A stretch of DNA of 64,000 nucleotides from an uncultured bacterium (GTDB lineage: Bacteria > Bacteroidota > Bacteroidia > Bacteroidales > Bacteroidaceae), in assembly GCA_905215555.1 (NCBI GenBank), contig CAJMQU010000024.1:5352-69351 (forward strand), read 5' to 3'. The position numbers and the translations under genes were made by a program. Below are positions 1 to 8,618 of the stretch, piece by piece. The notes under the pieces were generated by a model. The model did not search any database, was not told the DNA's origin, and was given only the letters and a program-made list of their open reading frames with translations. Each line of letters begins with the position of its first letter. Position 1 is the first letter of the stretch.

Positions 1-1
1 C

Positions 2-106
2 GGAGAAAGAGACAAGAATGAATTCAGTGGCAACTTCAGATGTGATAATAGAAATGAGTTCCTCCCTTCGTTGAAAGTGTTGTTTGTAAATCCCGAAGCA
101 AAATAG
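2..106 (+). CDS. C-terminal end of an unidentified protein (cut by window edge)
   Basis: An open frame enters from the left edge and ends at a TAG at 104-106; the last residues read FLPSLKVLFVNPEAK. No start is visible and the 34 residues are too few to assign a family. A strong hairpin with a T-run follows about 70 bases downstream, as expected for the end of a transcription unit. The reading is compositionally protein-like, but it could be chance because it is short. Confidence 0.5.
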   Translation, partial: GERDKNEFSGNFRCDNRNEFLPSLKVLFVNPEAK

Positions 107-178
107 AAAATGGCAGGTAAATAGATTGAGGATAAAAGATAGTTTTAAATAGGTTCTTTTTCGATAAGTTCAGTGCTA

Positions 179-218
179 CAATCCAGTGCATGCGTTGGCA
201 TGACACTGGATTGTTTTT
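179..218 (+). terminator. Intrinsic terminator after the left-edge gene
   Basis: CAATCCAGTG at 179-188 pairs with CACTGGATTG at 204-213, and the stem continues inward with CATGC/GCATG around a GTTG loop, with one bulged base. Five T follow at 214-218, so the signal is oriented for plus-strand transcripts. It sits just beyond the stop of the converging minus-strand gene and may also block read-through from that side. Confidence 0.8.
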
Positions 219-223
219 ATTCA

Positions 224-2293
224 CTATTCTCTACCGTTATGAAGGCTTCTGTTATCTTTGTTATTTAGTTGGATGGCTGTTTGGGCATCAATACCGCAAT
301 ATCTGTTATTTTGTACGGTGTTCTGATGGATTGTAATGTCTTTACATGGGTTCATTTGCTTCTCGATGAATATTCCGTGCTCGTTGTTACCTTCAGCAAG
401 ACTGTTGTTGATGATTATCCGGCTACTTTCTGCACATCGTATGCCTGAGAGTCCGTTACGGGCCATCTCTGAGTTGATAACTTTCACATTCTGACAGAAA
501 GTGGCATTTATGCCGTTTCCGTAGGGGGAGGTATCGAAACGACTACTTATTATATCACAATTTGTGATGTATGACAAATGAAGATTATGATGGAAACCGG
601 CACCTGGCACTACGCTGGCACCGTTATCACTGAAATCACATTGGTTAATGCGAATATTCTTTCCACCAACTATGGCTACACCGTTTTTGGTGAAATTCTG
701 TACGGTAATATTTTCAAATGTAATGTCCTGTATGCCGTCTTTCTCTTTTGATTTGAAAATAATGCCTTCCCGGCTGGGAGCGTTCATATATGAGCGGCTA
801 CGACGGTCGTGATTGGGATCGGCATTTTCGATTACTTTAGTGGCTCCTTCTATCAGAAGATCGCGAATAGTGACGTCAGAGAGAATTTCTTCTCCATTAA
901 TGATTGCAGTTCCTGTTTGTGGGGCCGGAAAGATAATAGTTTCGCGTCCCTGACCGGCAAGGAGAGTACCACTATATATCTTTAGAGGAGTCTCCAGCGT
1001 ATGTACTCCTGCTTCCAAAATGATCCATTTACCGCTCTTTTGGTTGGAGTCTATGGCTTTTTGTATAGATTCTCCCGGTTTTACAAAGATGCTGTTGGCA
1101 GGAAGCATTTTTGATTTGCCTTTTAATGCTCCGATTACTGTCGGTTTCAGGAATTTATCGAAACCTGTATAAAGAGATGTTTTTGTCGGAGCGTTGGAAA
1201 CTGGAGCTTTGGCTGCTGTCAGAAAACCTACTGATGACTTCGGACGTGTGTGTTGTTTTATTGCTTTTTCGGTGTATGGCAGTAATAGTCCTTTTGTATC
1301 CTTGTAATGCTGGTATATGGATTCGTAGATATCTCTGAATTTGTCGTTATCTCTGTCTGTAAAGACTCCGAACAAGTCAATATGTTCTCCTAACATGAAA
1401 CGTGCTGTATATTCGAAGCCCTGTGCCAGCCTGTCATCAGCTACACTATAAAAATCTAATCCTTGCGTGTCGGCGGTTTGTGCAGCTTTGGCAAATTCAC
1501 CTATACCTAATTGTACATGTCCCCAGTCCCGGGTAGTTTCTTGGCATTGTCCGCCCGGATAGAGATAGCGGGTGATGCCGGAATTGCCTTCCCCCCAGTA
1601 GAATCTTTCTACTGCCCGGTTGAAAATTTCGTGATTATCAGTAAAAACGCCGATACACATGATGGTACTAATCATGGATGCATCCCAATTGCCATTAGCT
1701 TCGGTGAAGAAGTCTTTGATAGTGGGATAAAGGATTGTAAGGACCATTTGAGTGAATTGCTGTAGGTCTTTGGATGCCCAGCCGGAATCGGTATGTTTCA
1801 GAATTTCAGCAGCATTGAGATAGTAATATCCGAATAGACCTACATTCAGCTTGGCATTGTTTGCATCGAATCCCCGGAGAACATAGCTCCACGCATTCAA
1901 GATTTCAATGGCTTTACGCGCATAGGCTTTGTCTTTGGTTATATACCACATTAATGCATGGTTATAGGCCGTTTCTGCACTCTCGGAAAACTCACGTCCG
2001 CCTATACTGTTTGCTCCATAGGGACCTACTGATATTTCAGCAAATGGTTTGGGGATAAAATCTAAAGAGGTATTTTTCTTTAAATTTTCAAAAGCGGCTT
2101 TCCAGGGTTGTATGCCTTTTATTACCATTTCGCGCATGTAGTCAAGGTCCTGTTTGCTTTGTGCCATGCCCGGATGTACGAAAGCCTTGGCTAGGAACTC
2201 TGGATTAGAGTTCTTTTCTGGTTGGGCTGCTATATTGTGTACTAAGGTACACAGTATGCATATTAATAAGAGTATTCTTTTTCTCATGTCCAT
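224..2293 (-). CDS. Alginate-lyase-like polysaccharide lyase fused to a right-handed beta-helix domain
   Basis: The 689-residue protein has a signal peptide (hydrophobic residues 6-23, AQ at the cleavage region). Residues about 35-330 resemble the alpha/alpha-toroid alginate-lyase superfamily (Pfam Alginate_lyase; PL5/PL38 type folds): NGNWDASM and the stretch GQCQETTRDWGH are typical of that group and hold likely catalytic Asn/His/Arg. Residues about 405-680 are a parallel beta-helix with many short strands and Asn-rich turns (NNSLAEGNNEHGIFIEK). Members of this fold cleave uronic-acid polysaccharides by beta-elimination. The combination of toroid and helix in one chain is uncommon. It lies 25 bases downstream of the esterase 2319-3794 and is probably co-transcribed with it. 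Substrate (alginate, glucuronan or other uronan) cannot be told from sequence. Confidence 0.75.
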   Translation of the reverse strand: MDMRKRILLLICILCTLVHNIAAQPEKNSNPEFLAKAFVHPGMAQSKQDLDYMREMVIKGIQPWKAAFENLKKNTSLDFIPKPFAEISVGPYGANSIGGREFSESAETAYNHALMWYITKDKAYARKAIEILNAWSYVLRGFDANNAKLNVGLFGYYYLNAAEILKHTDSGWASKDLQQFTQMVLTILYPTIKDFFTEANGNWDASMISTIMCIGVFTDNHEIFNRAVERFYWGEGNSGITRYLYPGGQCQETTRDWGHVQLGIGEFAKAAQTADTQGLDFYSVADDRLAQGFEYTARFMLGEHIDLFGVFTDRDNDKFRDIYESIYQHYKDTKGLLLPYTEKAIKQHTRPKSSVGFLTAAKAPVSNAPTKTSLYTGFDKFLKPTVIGALKGKSKMLPANSIFVKPGESIQKAIDSNQKSGKWIILEAGVHTLETPLKIYSGTLLAGQGRETIIFPAPQTGTAIINGEEILSDVTIRDLLIEGATKVIENADPNHDRRSRSYMNAPSREGIIFKSKEKDGIQDITFENITVQNFTKNGVAIVGGKNIRINQCDFSDNGASVVPGAGFHHNLHLSYITNCDIISSRFDTSPYGNGINATFCQNVKVINSEMARNGLSGIRCAESSRIIINNSLAEGNNEHGIFIEKQMNPCKDITIHQNTVQNNRYCGIDAQTAIQLNNKDNRSLHNGRE

Positions 2294-2318
2294 TCCTTTT
2301 ATTTTATTAATCAGTGTT

Positions 2319-3794
2319 CTACCAATTGTCTGTTCTGAAGGGAGCTACGGGGATACCATAGATGTTGAATACGCTTGCTTGGGCATAATTCTTATAAGCA
2401 TATCGGACGGCTACCGGATGCTGCACTTTATCGCATGATACGGCAAGACGGGTAGTTTTGGTTTCTATTTCAGCGTGGGCCGGGTAGAAAACTTTATCTT
2501 CACCGGCAATTTCAAATCCTTCGAGCGGGGTCCACATAGGACAAAGACCACGCTGTGCGTTGTCCACATTGATGTATATTTTGTTACCTGATATTTCCAT
2601 GGATTTATAAATAGGAGTGGCGTAACCGAATCCTTTTCGTCCATAGGTTTGGGCAAGTGCCCAAAGAGCCAGACGATTACCTACCGTTTCTTTATCTGTC
2701 GGGTGGATGAAGACCGGATGACCTATATCCAGAGTGGTGACCATTCCGCTGTTAGGGATATCCTTCATATTTTGTTGCTGGACTTCACGCATGCGGGCGG
2801 CTGAGATACCATCGGCACCTTCATAATTGAAGGGAGCAATCTCTACAAAGTAAAAAGGAAATTCCCCTATATTCCATTTGCTGCGTAAGTCTTTGACAAA
2901 AGCGGGCATCAGACTTTGGTATAAATCAGCATTGTCACGATTGCTTTCGCCTTGATACCAAAGGAAGCCTTTAATGGTGAAATTAGTGAAAGGAGCTATT
3001 TTCCCATTGTAGAGTACACATGGGGTAGCTGTGATGTTTTTTACAGGTTCATCATTGTCGAGTATGGCTAAATCAATACTTTTAAATGGGCTTATGGCCT
3101 CCCGACTCATCCATGCTTCTACTTTTGACCCTCCAAGAGAAGATACAATAATACCAACCGGTAGTTCTAGAACTTCCTGAATATATCGGGCGAAAAAGTA
3201 AGCTGCTGCACTTGTGTGGGATACGTTGACTGGAGTATTCTCTAACCACTCACCTTTACAATCTTCCTGTGGAGTTTTGCTATATTGCCGTACCCATCTT
3301 CCATCTCTAGAATCGGTGTTGTAGATGCGGATTGGGGTAGAGGCTTTCGCTTTGGCTATGATATCGTTTGTGCCCAGAGTGGGTTGGCGGTCGAAACCAC
3401 TCATAGGCATTTCCATATTCGATTGTCCGGAGCAGAACCAGACTTCACCTATTAATATGTTTTTCAATGTTAAAGCCTCTCCATCGCTGAATGTAATTTC
3501 ATAGGGGCCTCCGGCCGTTGGTGTGGAGACACTTAATAACCATTTTCCTTGCTTGTCTGCAGTCGTTTTATACGTTTTGTTATCCCATGATGTTTTTATG
3601 GTAACAGACGAATTTTCTTTGGCTTTTCCCCATAGCTTTACATCTGCTTGTTGTTGCAATACCATGTTGCTACTAAGCACGGAGGGTAATTGTACTTTGG
3701 CTCCTACGAATGTGGAGACAGATAAAAAGTGTGCTAATAGTAAAAAAGTAATCAACGATTTTACTTTCATGTGACTAAAAAAAAGTTTTTTCAT
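2319..3794 (-). CDS. CE20-type carbohydrate esterase (sialate O-acetylesterase family)
   Basis: The 491-residue secreted protein carries the SGNH-hydrolase block CSGQSNMEM with the predicted nucleophile Ser125, and a downstream FIHPTDKETVGNRLALWAL block that supplies the catalytic His with a preceding Asp. An Ig-like N-terminal domain (about 35-110) precedes the catalytic domain, as in the family. The usual reaction is removal of O-acetyl groups from sugars, periplasmic or cell-surface. It is the first gene of a two-gene minus-strand operon with the lyase at 224-2293 and is divergent from the regulator at 3997. A paralogue lies at 32859-34256. An alternative start exists at residue 9 (MKVKSL), which gives an equally good signal peptide. 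Confidence 0.88.
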   Translation of the reverse strand: MKKLFFSHMKVKSLITFLLLAHFLSVSTFVGAKVQLPSVLSSNMVLQQQADVKLWGKAKENSSVTIKTSWDNKTYKTTADKQGKWLLSVSTPTAGGPYEITFSDGEALTLKNILIGEVWFCSGQSNMEMPMSGFDRQPTLGTNDIIAKAKASTPIRIYNTDSRDGRWVRQYSKTPQEDCKGEWLENTPVNVSHTSAAAYFFARYIQEVLELPVGIIVSSLGGSKVEAWMSREAISPFKSIDLAILDNDEPVKNITATPCVLYNGKIAPFTNFTIKGFLWYQGESNRDNADLYQSLMPAFVKDLRSKWNIGEFPFYFVEIAPFNYEGADGISAARMREVQQQNMKDIPNSGMVTTLDIGHPVFIHPTDKETVGNRLALWALAQTYGRKGFGYATPIYKSMEISGNKIYINVDNAQRGLCPMWTPLEGFEIAGEDKVFYPAHAEIETKTTRLAVSCDKVQHPVAVRYAYKNYAQASVFNIYGIPVAPFRTDNW

Positions 3795-3841
3795 AATACT
3801 GTTTTAATTTGATGATAGAACAAGCTTTTTGTCCTTTGCTA

Positions 3842-3849
3842 CAAAAGTA
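3842..3849 (-). promoter_or_regulatory. Promoter -7 box of the esterase-lyase operon
   Basis: The minus strand reads TACTTTTG, an exact match to the Bacteroides sigma-ABfr -7 consensus TAnnTTTG, about 48 bases upstream of the esterase start. A convincing -33 TTG is not visible. A short dyad (AGAGA/TCTCT) lies at about 3855-3872 just upstream and could be an operator. Confidence 0.6.
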
Positions 3850-3943
3850 AACCAGAGATATTACTTCTCTGATTAATTTGTTATTAATTTGCGCATAATA
3901 TCAGTTTAATTGAATTCAGATTCCAATTTCTCGTGTCCTTTAT

Positions 3944-3972
3944 TTGTTATGGGGGATTTTTTTATACCTTTG
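3944..3972 (+). promoter_or_regulatory. Promoter of the membrane-spanning regulator gene
   Basis: TTG at 3944-3946 (-33) and TACCTTTG at 3965-3972 (-7) are separated by 18 bases, matching the Bacteroides promoter pattern. The start codon follows 24 bases after the -7 box. It diverges from the promoter at 3842-3849, leaving about 95 bases of shared control region. Confidence 0.7.
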
Positions 3973-3996
3973 CAGAGTGTTCTTTAACGAGATACT

Positions 3997-6516
3997 ATGA
4001 AAAGTAAATTGCTAATTTGGATATTATGTTTCTTCTCATTGGGAAATTTGAAGGTGTTGGCTTCTACAGATTATGGCCTTCATTTTAAATCTCATTCTGT
4101 GCCAGGTAATGAACGCACCTCTTTGTCTCTTGATGGGAACTCTCCTTTTCATGTGGAGAATGAGTTTATTATAGATTTTCAAATGTGGGTTCGCAATGAG
4201 CCTGACTTCGGGGCTATCCTCCATTTATGTACAAATGAAAATCAATTTCTTCATTTTGTTTTTGCTGCAGGTGATAATAACAGGAATTTTCCTGCTCTCG
4301 TTTTTAATGAGGGAATGTTTGCCATTAATACCAATATTGAAAAAGGTAAATGGGTTCCTGTGTCCTTACACCTTAATATAAAGGAGAATCAAATTGATTT
4401 GAAATATGACAGTAAGGACACTACGATGGTAGTGCCATTGCGTGGTACCAAAGACATTACAGTTTTGTTTGGAAAATCTCCATATTTCTCAGCAGATGTA
4501 GTTCCTATGGACATTAGGGATATAAAGATTACCCGCGATGGAGAACTGATAAGATATTGGAAGCTGTGGAAGCATAATGGTGATGTTTGTCTTGATGAGG
4601 TTGAAGGCGCTGTGGCATTAGCAACCTATCCCTCATGGCTGATTGATAATCATATTGAATGGCGGAAAATATATGCAGAGAAAACATCAGGCCGTTTGGA
4701 TGTTGCTTTTAATGCCCGTGATGCCTTGTTCTATCTTGTGCGACAAAATAAAGTAGAAGTATTAAATGGTATTTCCGGTAATCGGAACGAGGTCTCTATT
4801 GTGGAGGGATATCCGGCCATGGAATATACAGATCACATGGTTTATGATACACTGACTAATCAGTTATTGTCTTATTCTTTACACGAAAAGTTGGTTGCAG
4901 CTTTGTCTGTCGATGAAGGGAAATGGAGTCTGAGTGAAAGACATTTGGATGAACCTCGTTACTACAACCATGCACGTACGTTTAATCCATCTGATTCTTC
5001 ATTTTATTTTTGGGGAGGATATGGATTCTACCAATATAGGAATAACCTATATCGGTTGAAAGTGGGTGTGAAACAAGTTGAAGAAGTTGCATATACCCCT
5101 GCTCTTTCTCCCCGTTACTCGTCTGCAGCAGGTATAGTAGGCGATGAACTGTATATTTTTGGTGGTCGTGGAAATAAACAGGGAAAGCAAGAATTCAATG
5201 CTCATTTTTATTATGAGTTGTGTGCCATTAATCTGAAAACGGGAAAGTCTCGTAGTGTATGGAAGAAAAGACAGGCTACAGATGTATTGCTGATGGCATC
5301 TTCCATGTACTTTGAACCTTCGGACAGTTCTTTTTATGCTGTTAGTATGAAAGGGGGAGGCAGCCTTTGGAAAGTTTTTATGAATGATTCTGCTTGGGTA
5401 GAGATATCGAAACCTATTCATAATGATTTGGTTCATCAGGATTGCGATTTTAGCTTTTATTCGTCTCCTGCCCATCATAAATTGTATCTGGTGATGGATA
5501 AAATTTTGAGTGACCGTACACATGATGTGGCTATTTATTCTATCAATACTCCTTTGCTGAATGATAATGAAATTGCGCAGACGGTGAATAAAGACTCTGC
5601 TTCGGTGTGGTTATGGTGGTCATGTGGTATCCTGTTATTGGGAGGAGTAGTATTTCTTTTCTACCGGATAAAGTGCAGCAGAAAGAAAGTCGAATTTGAA
5701 GATACAAAAGAAAATAACACTCAGGTGGAGGTTCTCTCTGTTAATGAAACGGCAGAGGAGGTTGCAGTAGTAGAAAAGTACTTTGATCGCAGTCGTTCGG
5801 CAATCTCTTTGTTGGGCACATTTAATGTTCGTGATAAAGACGGTAATGACATAACAGGAGCTTTTACACCACGATTGAAAAGCTTGCTTATATTGCTGGT
5901 GCTTTATACGGAAAAAAGCAAGCAAGGTATTTTGACTAAAAAAGCTACAGATATTCTGTGGTCAGACAAAGAAGAAGAATCTGCTCGCAATAACCGTAAT
6001 GTGACTTTGCGTAAGTTGCGTGTATTGTTAGAAAAAGTAGGTGATGTGGAAGTTGTCAGTGATGCGGGATTTCTGTGTATCAGATGGCGTGAGGGAGTAT
6101 TTTGTGATTATCGGATGGCGCTGGATTGTATTCGTCAATTTAAGGAAAATGGTGAGCATGGAGATGATAAGCTCCTGAATCAGATATTGGAAATCTTATT
6201 GTATGGTCCGTTGCTGTCAAACACCATTGTTGATTGGTTGGATGAATTTAAAGATTCTTATTCCAGTCTTTCTATTGATTTGCTGAGGAATTTGTTGGAT
6301 GTACAACGTAATAATTATGATACAGTACTGCGTATTGCCGATATCCTGTTCTTGCATGATCCTCTGAATGAAGAAGCTTTGGCGGCTAAATGCTCTATTC
6401 TTTTTATACAAGGTAAAAAGGGTATTGCAAAGAGTGTATATGACCGCTTCTGCAAAGAGTATAGAGATTCATTAGGAGAGGAATATAAGGTTCCCTTATG
6501 TAATTTATATGGATGA
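3997..6516 (+). CDS. Membrane-spanning PUL regulator: LamG/Kelch-like sensor with SARP-like DNA-binding output
   Basis: The 839-residue protein starts with a signal peptide (1-22). A LamG-like beta-sandwich (about 25-190) and a Kelch-like beta-propeller region (about 215-520; SDSSFYFWGGYGFYQY, GDELYIFGGRG repeats) follow, then one transmembrane helix at about 537-558 with basic residues after it. The cytoplasmic part has a winged-helix (about 600-690, RNNRNVTLRKLRVLLEKVGD) and a helical BTAD-like domain (about 695-835, HDPLNEEALAAKCSILFIQGK), the arrangement of SARP/AfsR activators. Topology implies an extracytoplasmic glycan sensor fused directly to a DNA-binding domain, with no kinase. It lies between the two arms of the PUL and presumably controls them. 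This is different from hybrid two-component and SusR-type regulators. Ligand and target sites are inference. Confidence 0.8.
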   Translation: MKSKLLIWILCFFSLGNLKVLASTDYGLHFKSHSVPGNERTSLSLDGNSPFHVENEFIIDFQMWVRNEPDFGAILHLCTNENQFLHFVFAAGDNNRNFPALVFNEGMFAINTNIEKGKWVPVSLHLNIKENQIDLKYDSKDTTMVVPLRGTKDITVLFGKSPYFSADVVPMDIRDIKITRDGELIRYWKLWKHNGDVCLDEVEGAVALATYPSWLIDNHIEWRKIYAEKTSGRLDVAFNARDALFYLVRQNKVEVLNGISGNRNEVSIVEGYPAMEYTDHMVYDTLTNQLLSYSLHEKLVAALSVDEGKWSLSERHLDEPRYYNHARTFNPSDSSFYFWGGYGFYQYRNNLYRLKVGVKQVEEVAYTPALSPRYSSAAGIVGDELYIFGGRGNKQGKQEFNAHFYYELCAINLKTGKSRSVWKKRQATDVLLMASSMYFEPSDSSFYAVSMKGGGSLWKVFMNDSAWVEISKPIHNDLVHQDCDFSFYSSPAHHKLYLVMDKILSDRTHDVAIYSINTPLLNDNEIAQTVNKDSASVWLWWSCGILLLGGVVFLFYRIKCSRKKVEFEDTKENNTQVEVLSVNETAEEVAVVEKYFDRSRSAISLLGTFNVRDKDGNDITGAFTPRLKSLLILLVLYTEKSKQGILTKKATDILWSDKEEESARNNRNVTLRKLRVLLEKVGDVEVVSDAGFLCIRWREGVFCDYRMALDCIRQFKENGEHGDDKLLNQILEILLYGPLLSNTIVDWLDEFKDSYSSLSIDLLRNLLDVQRNNYDTVLRIADILFLHDPLNEEALAAKCSILFIQGKKGIAKSVYDRFCKEYRDSLGEEYKVPLCNLYG

Positions 6517-6538
6517 TAATTTTTGAAAGTAAGAAAAG

Positions 6539-6570
6539 AGCGCTTAATTGTTATGATTAAGCGCTTTTTT
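6539..6570 (+). terminator. Intrinsic terminator of the regulator gene
   Basis: AGCGCTTAAT at 6539-6548 and ATTAAGCGCT at 6556-6565 form a perfect 10-bp stem with a 7-base loop, followed by a T-run at 6564-6570. It isolates the regulator from the GH63-like/GH31 operon that begins at 6696. Confidence 0.9.
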
Positions 6571-6695
6571 AATGTCCAATTAATAAAGGATGGCCCGCTT
6601 TTTTAAGACTGATACTTTTATTTTGCATTCGTGGAAGTATTCTTGAAACCTTTCATATGAAAAATTAAAATGATGTGTAATTTAGTCGTTAAACT

Positions 6696-8609
6696 ATGAA
6701 AAAGCACTTGTTCGTCGGATTGTTTTTATTAGGGCTGTTTATTTATCCTATTAGAGGCATTTCAGGTAATACCCCTGAAGAGTTATATGAGAATTTACAA
6801 AAGCGATTGGCTTCCGGTTGGAATACTTGGGATACACGTAGTGTGTTGACTCATGTATTTCTTCCTTATGGTTTTGCTGTCGATCTTAATATGATGGATA
6901 CGGATGGGAGTCGCGTGAGGAAATTCAGAATCGGAGATAGAGCTAAAGAGGCACCATTATTGCAGCCGGGCCCTCATTCATTTGATGGAGCTTATACCAA
7001 AATGACCATAGATTGGAGAGGATATAAGTTACAAGTAGAAAGTGCCGCTATGGGGCTTAAAAATGTAATTCTAATCAGGCCACTGACTGAGACGAAGAAA
7101 GGAGGACGATTGGTGGTTACCCCTGAAAATCTTTGGAAACGTGGCAATACACTTATCGTGGATAGTTTAGGCTTTACACAGGCATCACGTGACAAAGTTG
7201 TTGAAATAAAAACTAATATAGAAGGTGAACTTTTAAAGAAAAAAGGAAGGGAGTTCATTCTGTCTTTAGATGCTCCGGTTGCTATCTGTTGCGGAGAAAA
7301 TATGGGATTAGATGATGCAATTACTTTTATTAATAATCGTGCCCGGGATTTTATTAATTCTAATCAGAAACAATTTGGTGAAAATTATGATTGCTATAAT
7401 GCCATGCAAAGTGTTTTGGCTTGGGATAATATATATGATCCTGGCATTAGAAGGGTGATTACTCCTGTAAGTCGGATTTGGAGCTCCGAATGGTTTGCCA
7501 GTGAAGATTTTGGTGGTTTTACACTGTTCTGTTGGGATACTTACTTTGCATCGATGATGCTTGCTGTTGGCAATAAAGAATTGGCTTATGCAAATGCTGT
7601 AGAGATGACCAAAGCGATAACAGAGAGTGGATTTGTACCTAACTGTTTTTATAGCAATAATTTTAAATCAAGAGATCGTTCTCAGCCACCTGTTGGCTCT
7701 TTGGCTGTCTGGACAATATATAAGCAATATCAAGAAAAATGGTTCTTGGAATTATTGTATAAAGAATTACTAACCTGGAATCGCTGGTGGAGCCAGAATA
7801 GAGAAGATGGAGGGTTATTATGCTTAGGTAGTAATCCTTATGAAAAGGTCACTTATTTCAGGTCTGAGTTTGATACGGATTGTCACTATGGTGCTGTTTT
7901 GGAATCTGGATTGGATAATTCTCCAATGTATGATGGAGTGCCTTTTAATAAGCAAAAACATTTGTTGGAGCAGCATGATGTAGGTATGTCTTCTTTATAC
8001 ATCATGGATTGTGATTATCTGGCTTTAATAGCGGAAGAACTTGGCCATAAAGAAGATGTAACCGAACTTAGAAAACGTGCGGAATATTATCGTAACAATT
8101 TGGCAGGATTATGGGATGATAAGACTGGATTTTACTATAATCGTTCTACCAGAGATCTGAAATTTAATTATCGTACTTCACCCACTTGCTTTTATCCATT
8201 GCTGGCAAAAGTACCTGCAAAGAATCAAGCTGAGAGGATGATAAAAGAGCATTTACTGAATACTGATGAATTCTGGGGGGAATATGTAATACCTTCTGTT
8301 CCTAAAAATGATCCTGCATTTAAAGATAATGAGTATTGGCGGGGACGCATTTGGGCACCATTGAATTTTTTGGTGTACCTGGGATTGAATAATTATGAAT
8401 TTCCGGAAGTAAGACATGCCTTTGCCGAAAAATCCCAAAAATTATTATTGAAATCCTGGTTATCACATGGATATGTCTTTGAGAATTATAATGCTCTCAC
8501 TGGTGAAGGTGATGATGTTGTGCGAAGTGATAAGTTCTATCATTGGGGGGCTTTATTGGGATATATCTCTCTTATGGAGAATGGAGTTGTAAGTAAATGT
8601 TGTAAATAA
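6696..8609 (+). CDS. GH63-like (alpha/alpha)6 glycoside hydrolase
   Basis: The 637-residue protein has a signal peptide (1-24). An N-terminal beta-sandwich (about 40-210) is followed by an (alpha/alpha)6 barrel whose hallmarks are FCWDTYFASMML (candidate acid Asp281) and EYWRGRIWAPLNFLVYLGL near residue 550, both typical of the GH63/mannosylglycerate-hydrolase and GH37-like clan. Family members hydrolyse alpha-glucosidic or alpha-mannosidic bonds by inversion. It is followed after 9 bases by the GH31 gene, so the two likely act together on alpha-linked glucose or a related sugar. The exact specificity is not readable. A C-terminal residue run VVSKCCK is unremarkable. Confidence 0.8.
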   Translation: MKKHLFVGLFLLGLFIYPIRGISGNTPEELYENLQKRLASGWNTWDTRSVLTHVFLPYGFAVDLNMMDTDGSRVRKFRIGDRAKEAPLLQPGPHSFDGAYTKMTIDWRGYKLQVESAAMGLKNVILIRPLTETKKGGRLVVTPENLWKRGNTLIVDSLGFTQASRDKVVEIKTNIEGELLKKKGREFILSLDAPVAICCGENMGLDDAITFINNRARDFINSNQKQFGENYDCYNAMQSVLAWDNIYDPGIRRVITPVSRIWSSEWFASEDFGGFTLFCWDTYFASMMLAVGNKELAYANAVEMTKAITESGFVPNCFYSNNFKSRDRSQPPVGSLAVWTIYKQYQEKWFLELLYKELLTWNRWWSQNREDGGLLCLGSNPYEKVTYFRSEFDTDCHYGAVLESGLDNSPMYDGVPFNKQKHLLEQHDVGMSSLYIMDCDYLALIAEELGHKEDVTELRKRAEYYRNNLAGLWDDKTGFYYNRSTRDLKFNYRTSPTCFYPLLAKVPAKNQAERMIKEHLLNTDEFWGEYVIPSVPKNDPAFKDNEYWRGRIWAPLNFLVYLGLNNYEFPEVRHAFAEKSQKLLLKSWLSHGYVFENYNALTGEGDDVVRSDKFYHWGALLGYISLMENGVVSKCCK

Positions 8610-8618
8610 TAGTCGGTC

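Noticed and set aside
3842..3925. Third copy of the shared promoter block before the esterase-lyase operon
   Set aside because: The minus strand has GCGCAA and TTAATC words and a TACTTTTG box, but their distances differ from the two true copies (27 versus 15 bases from TTAATC to the -7 box).
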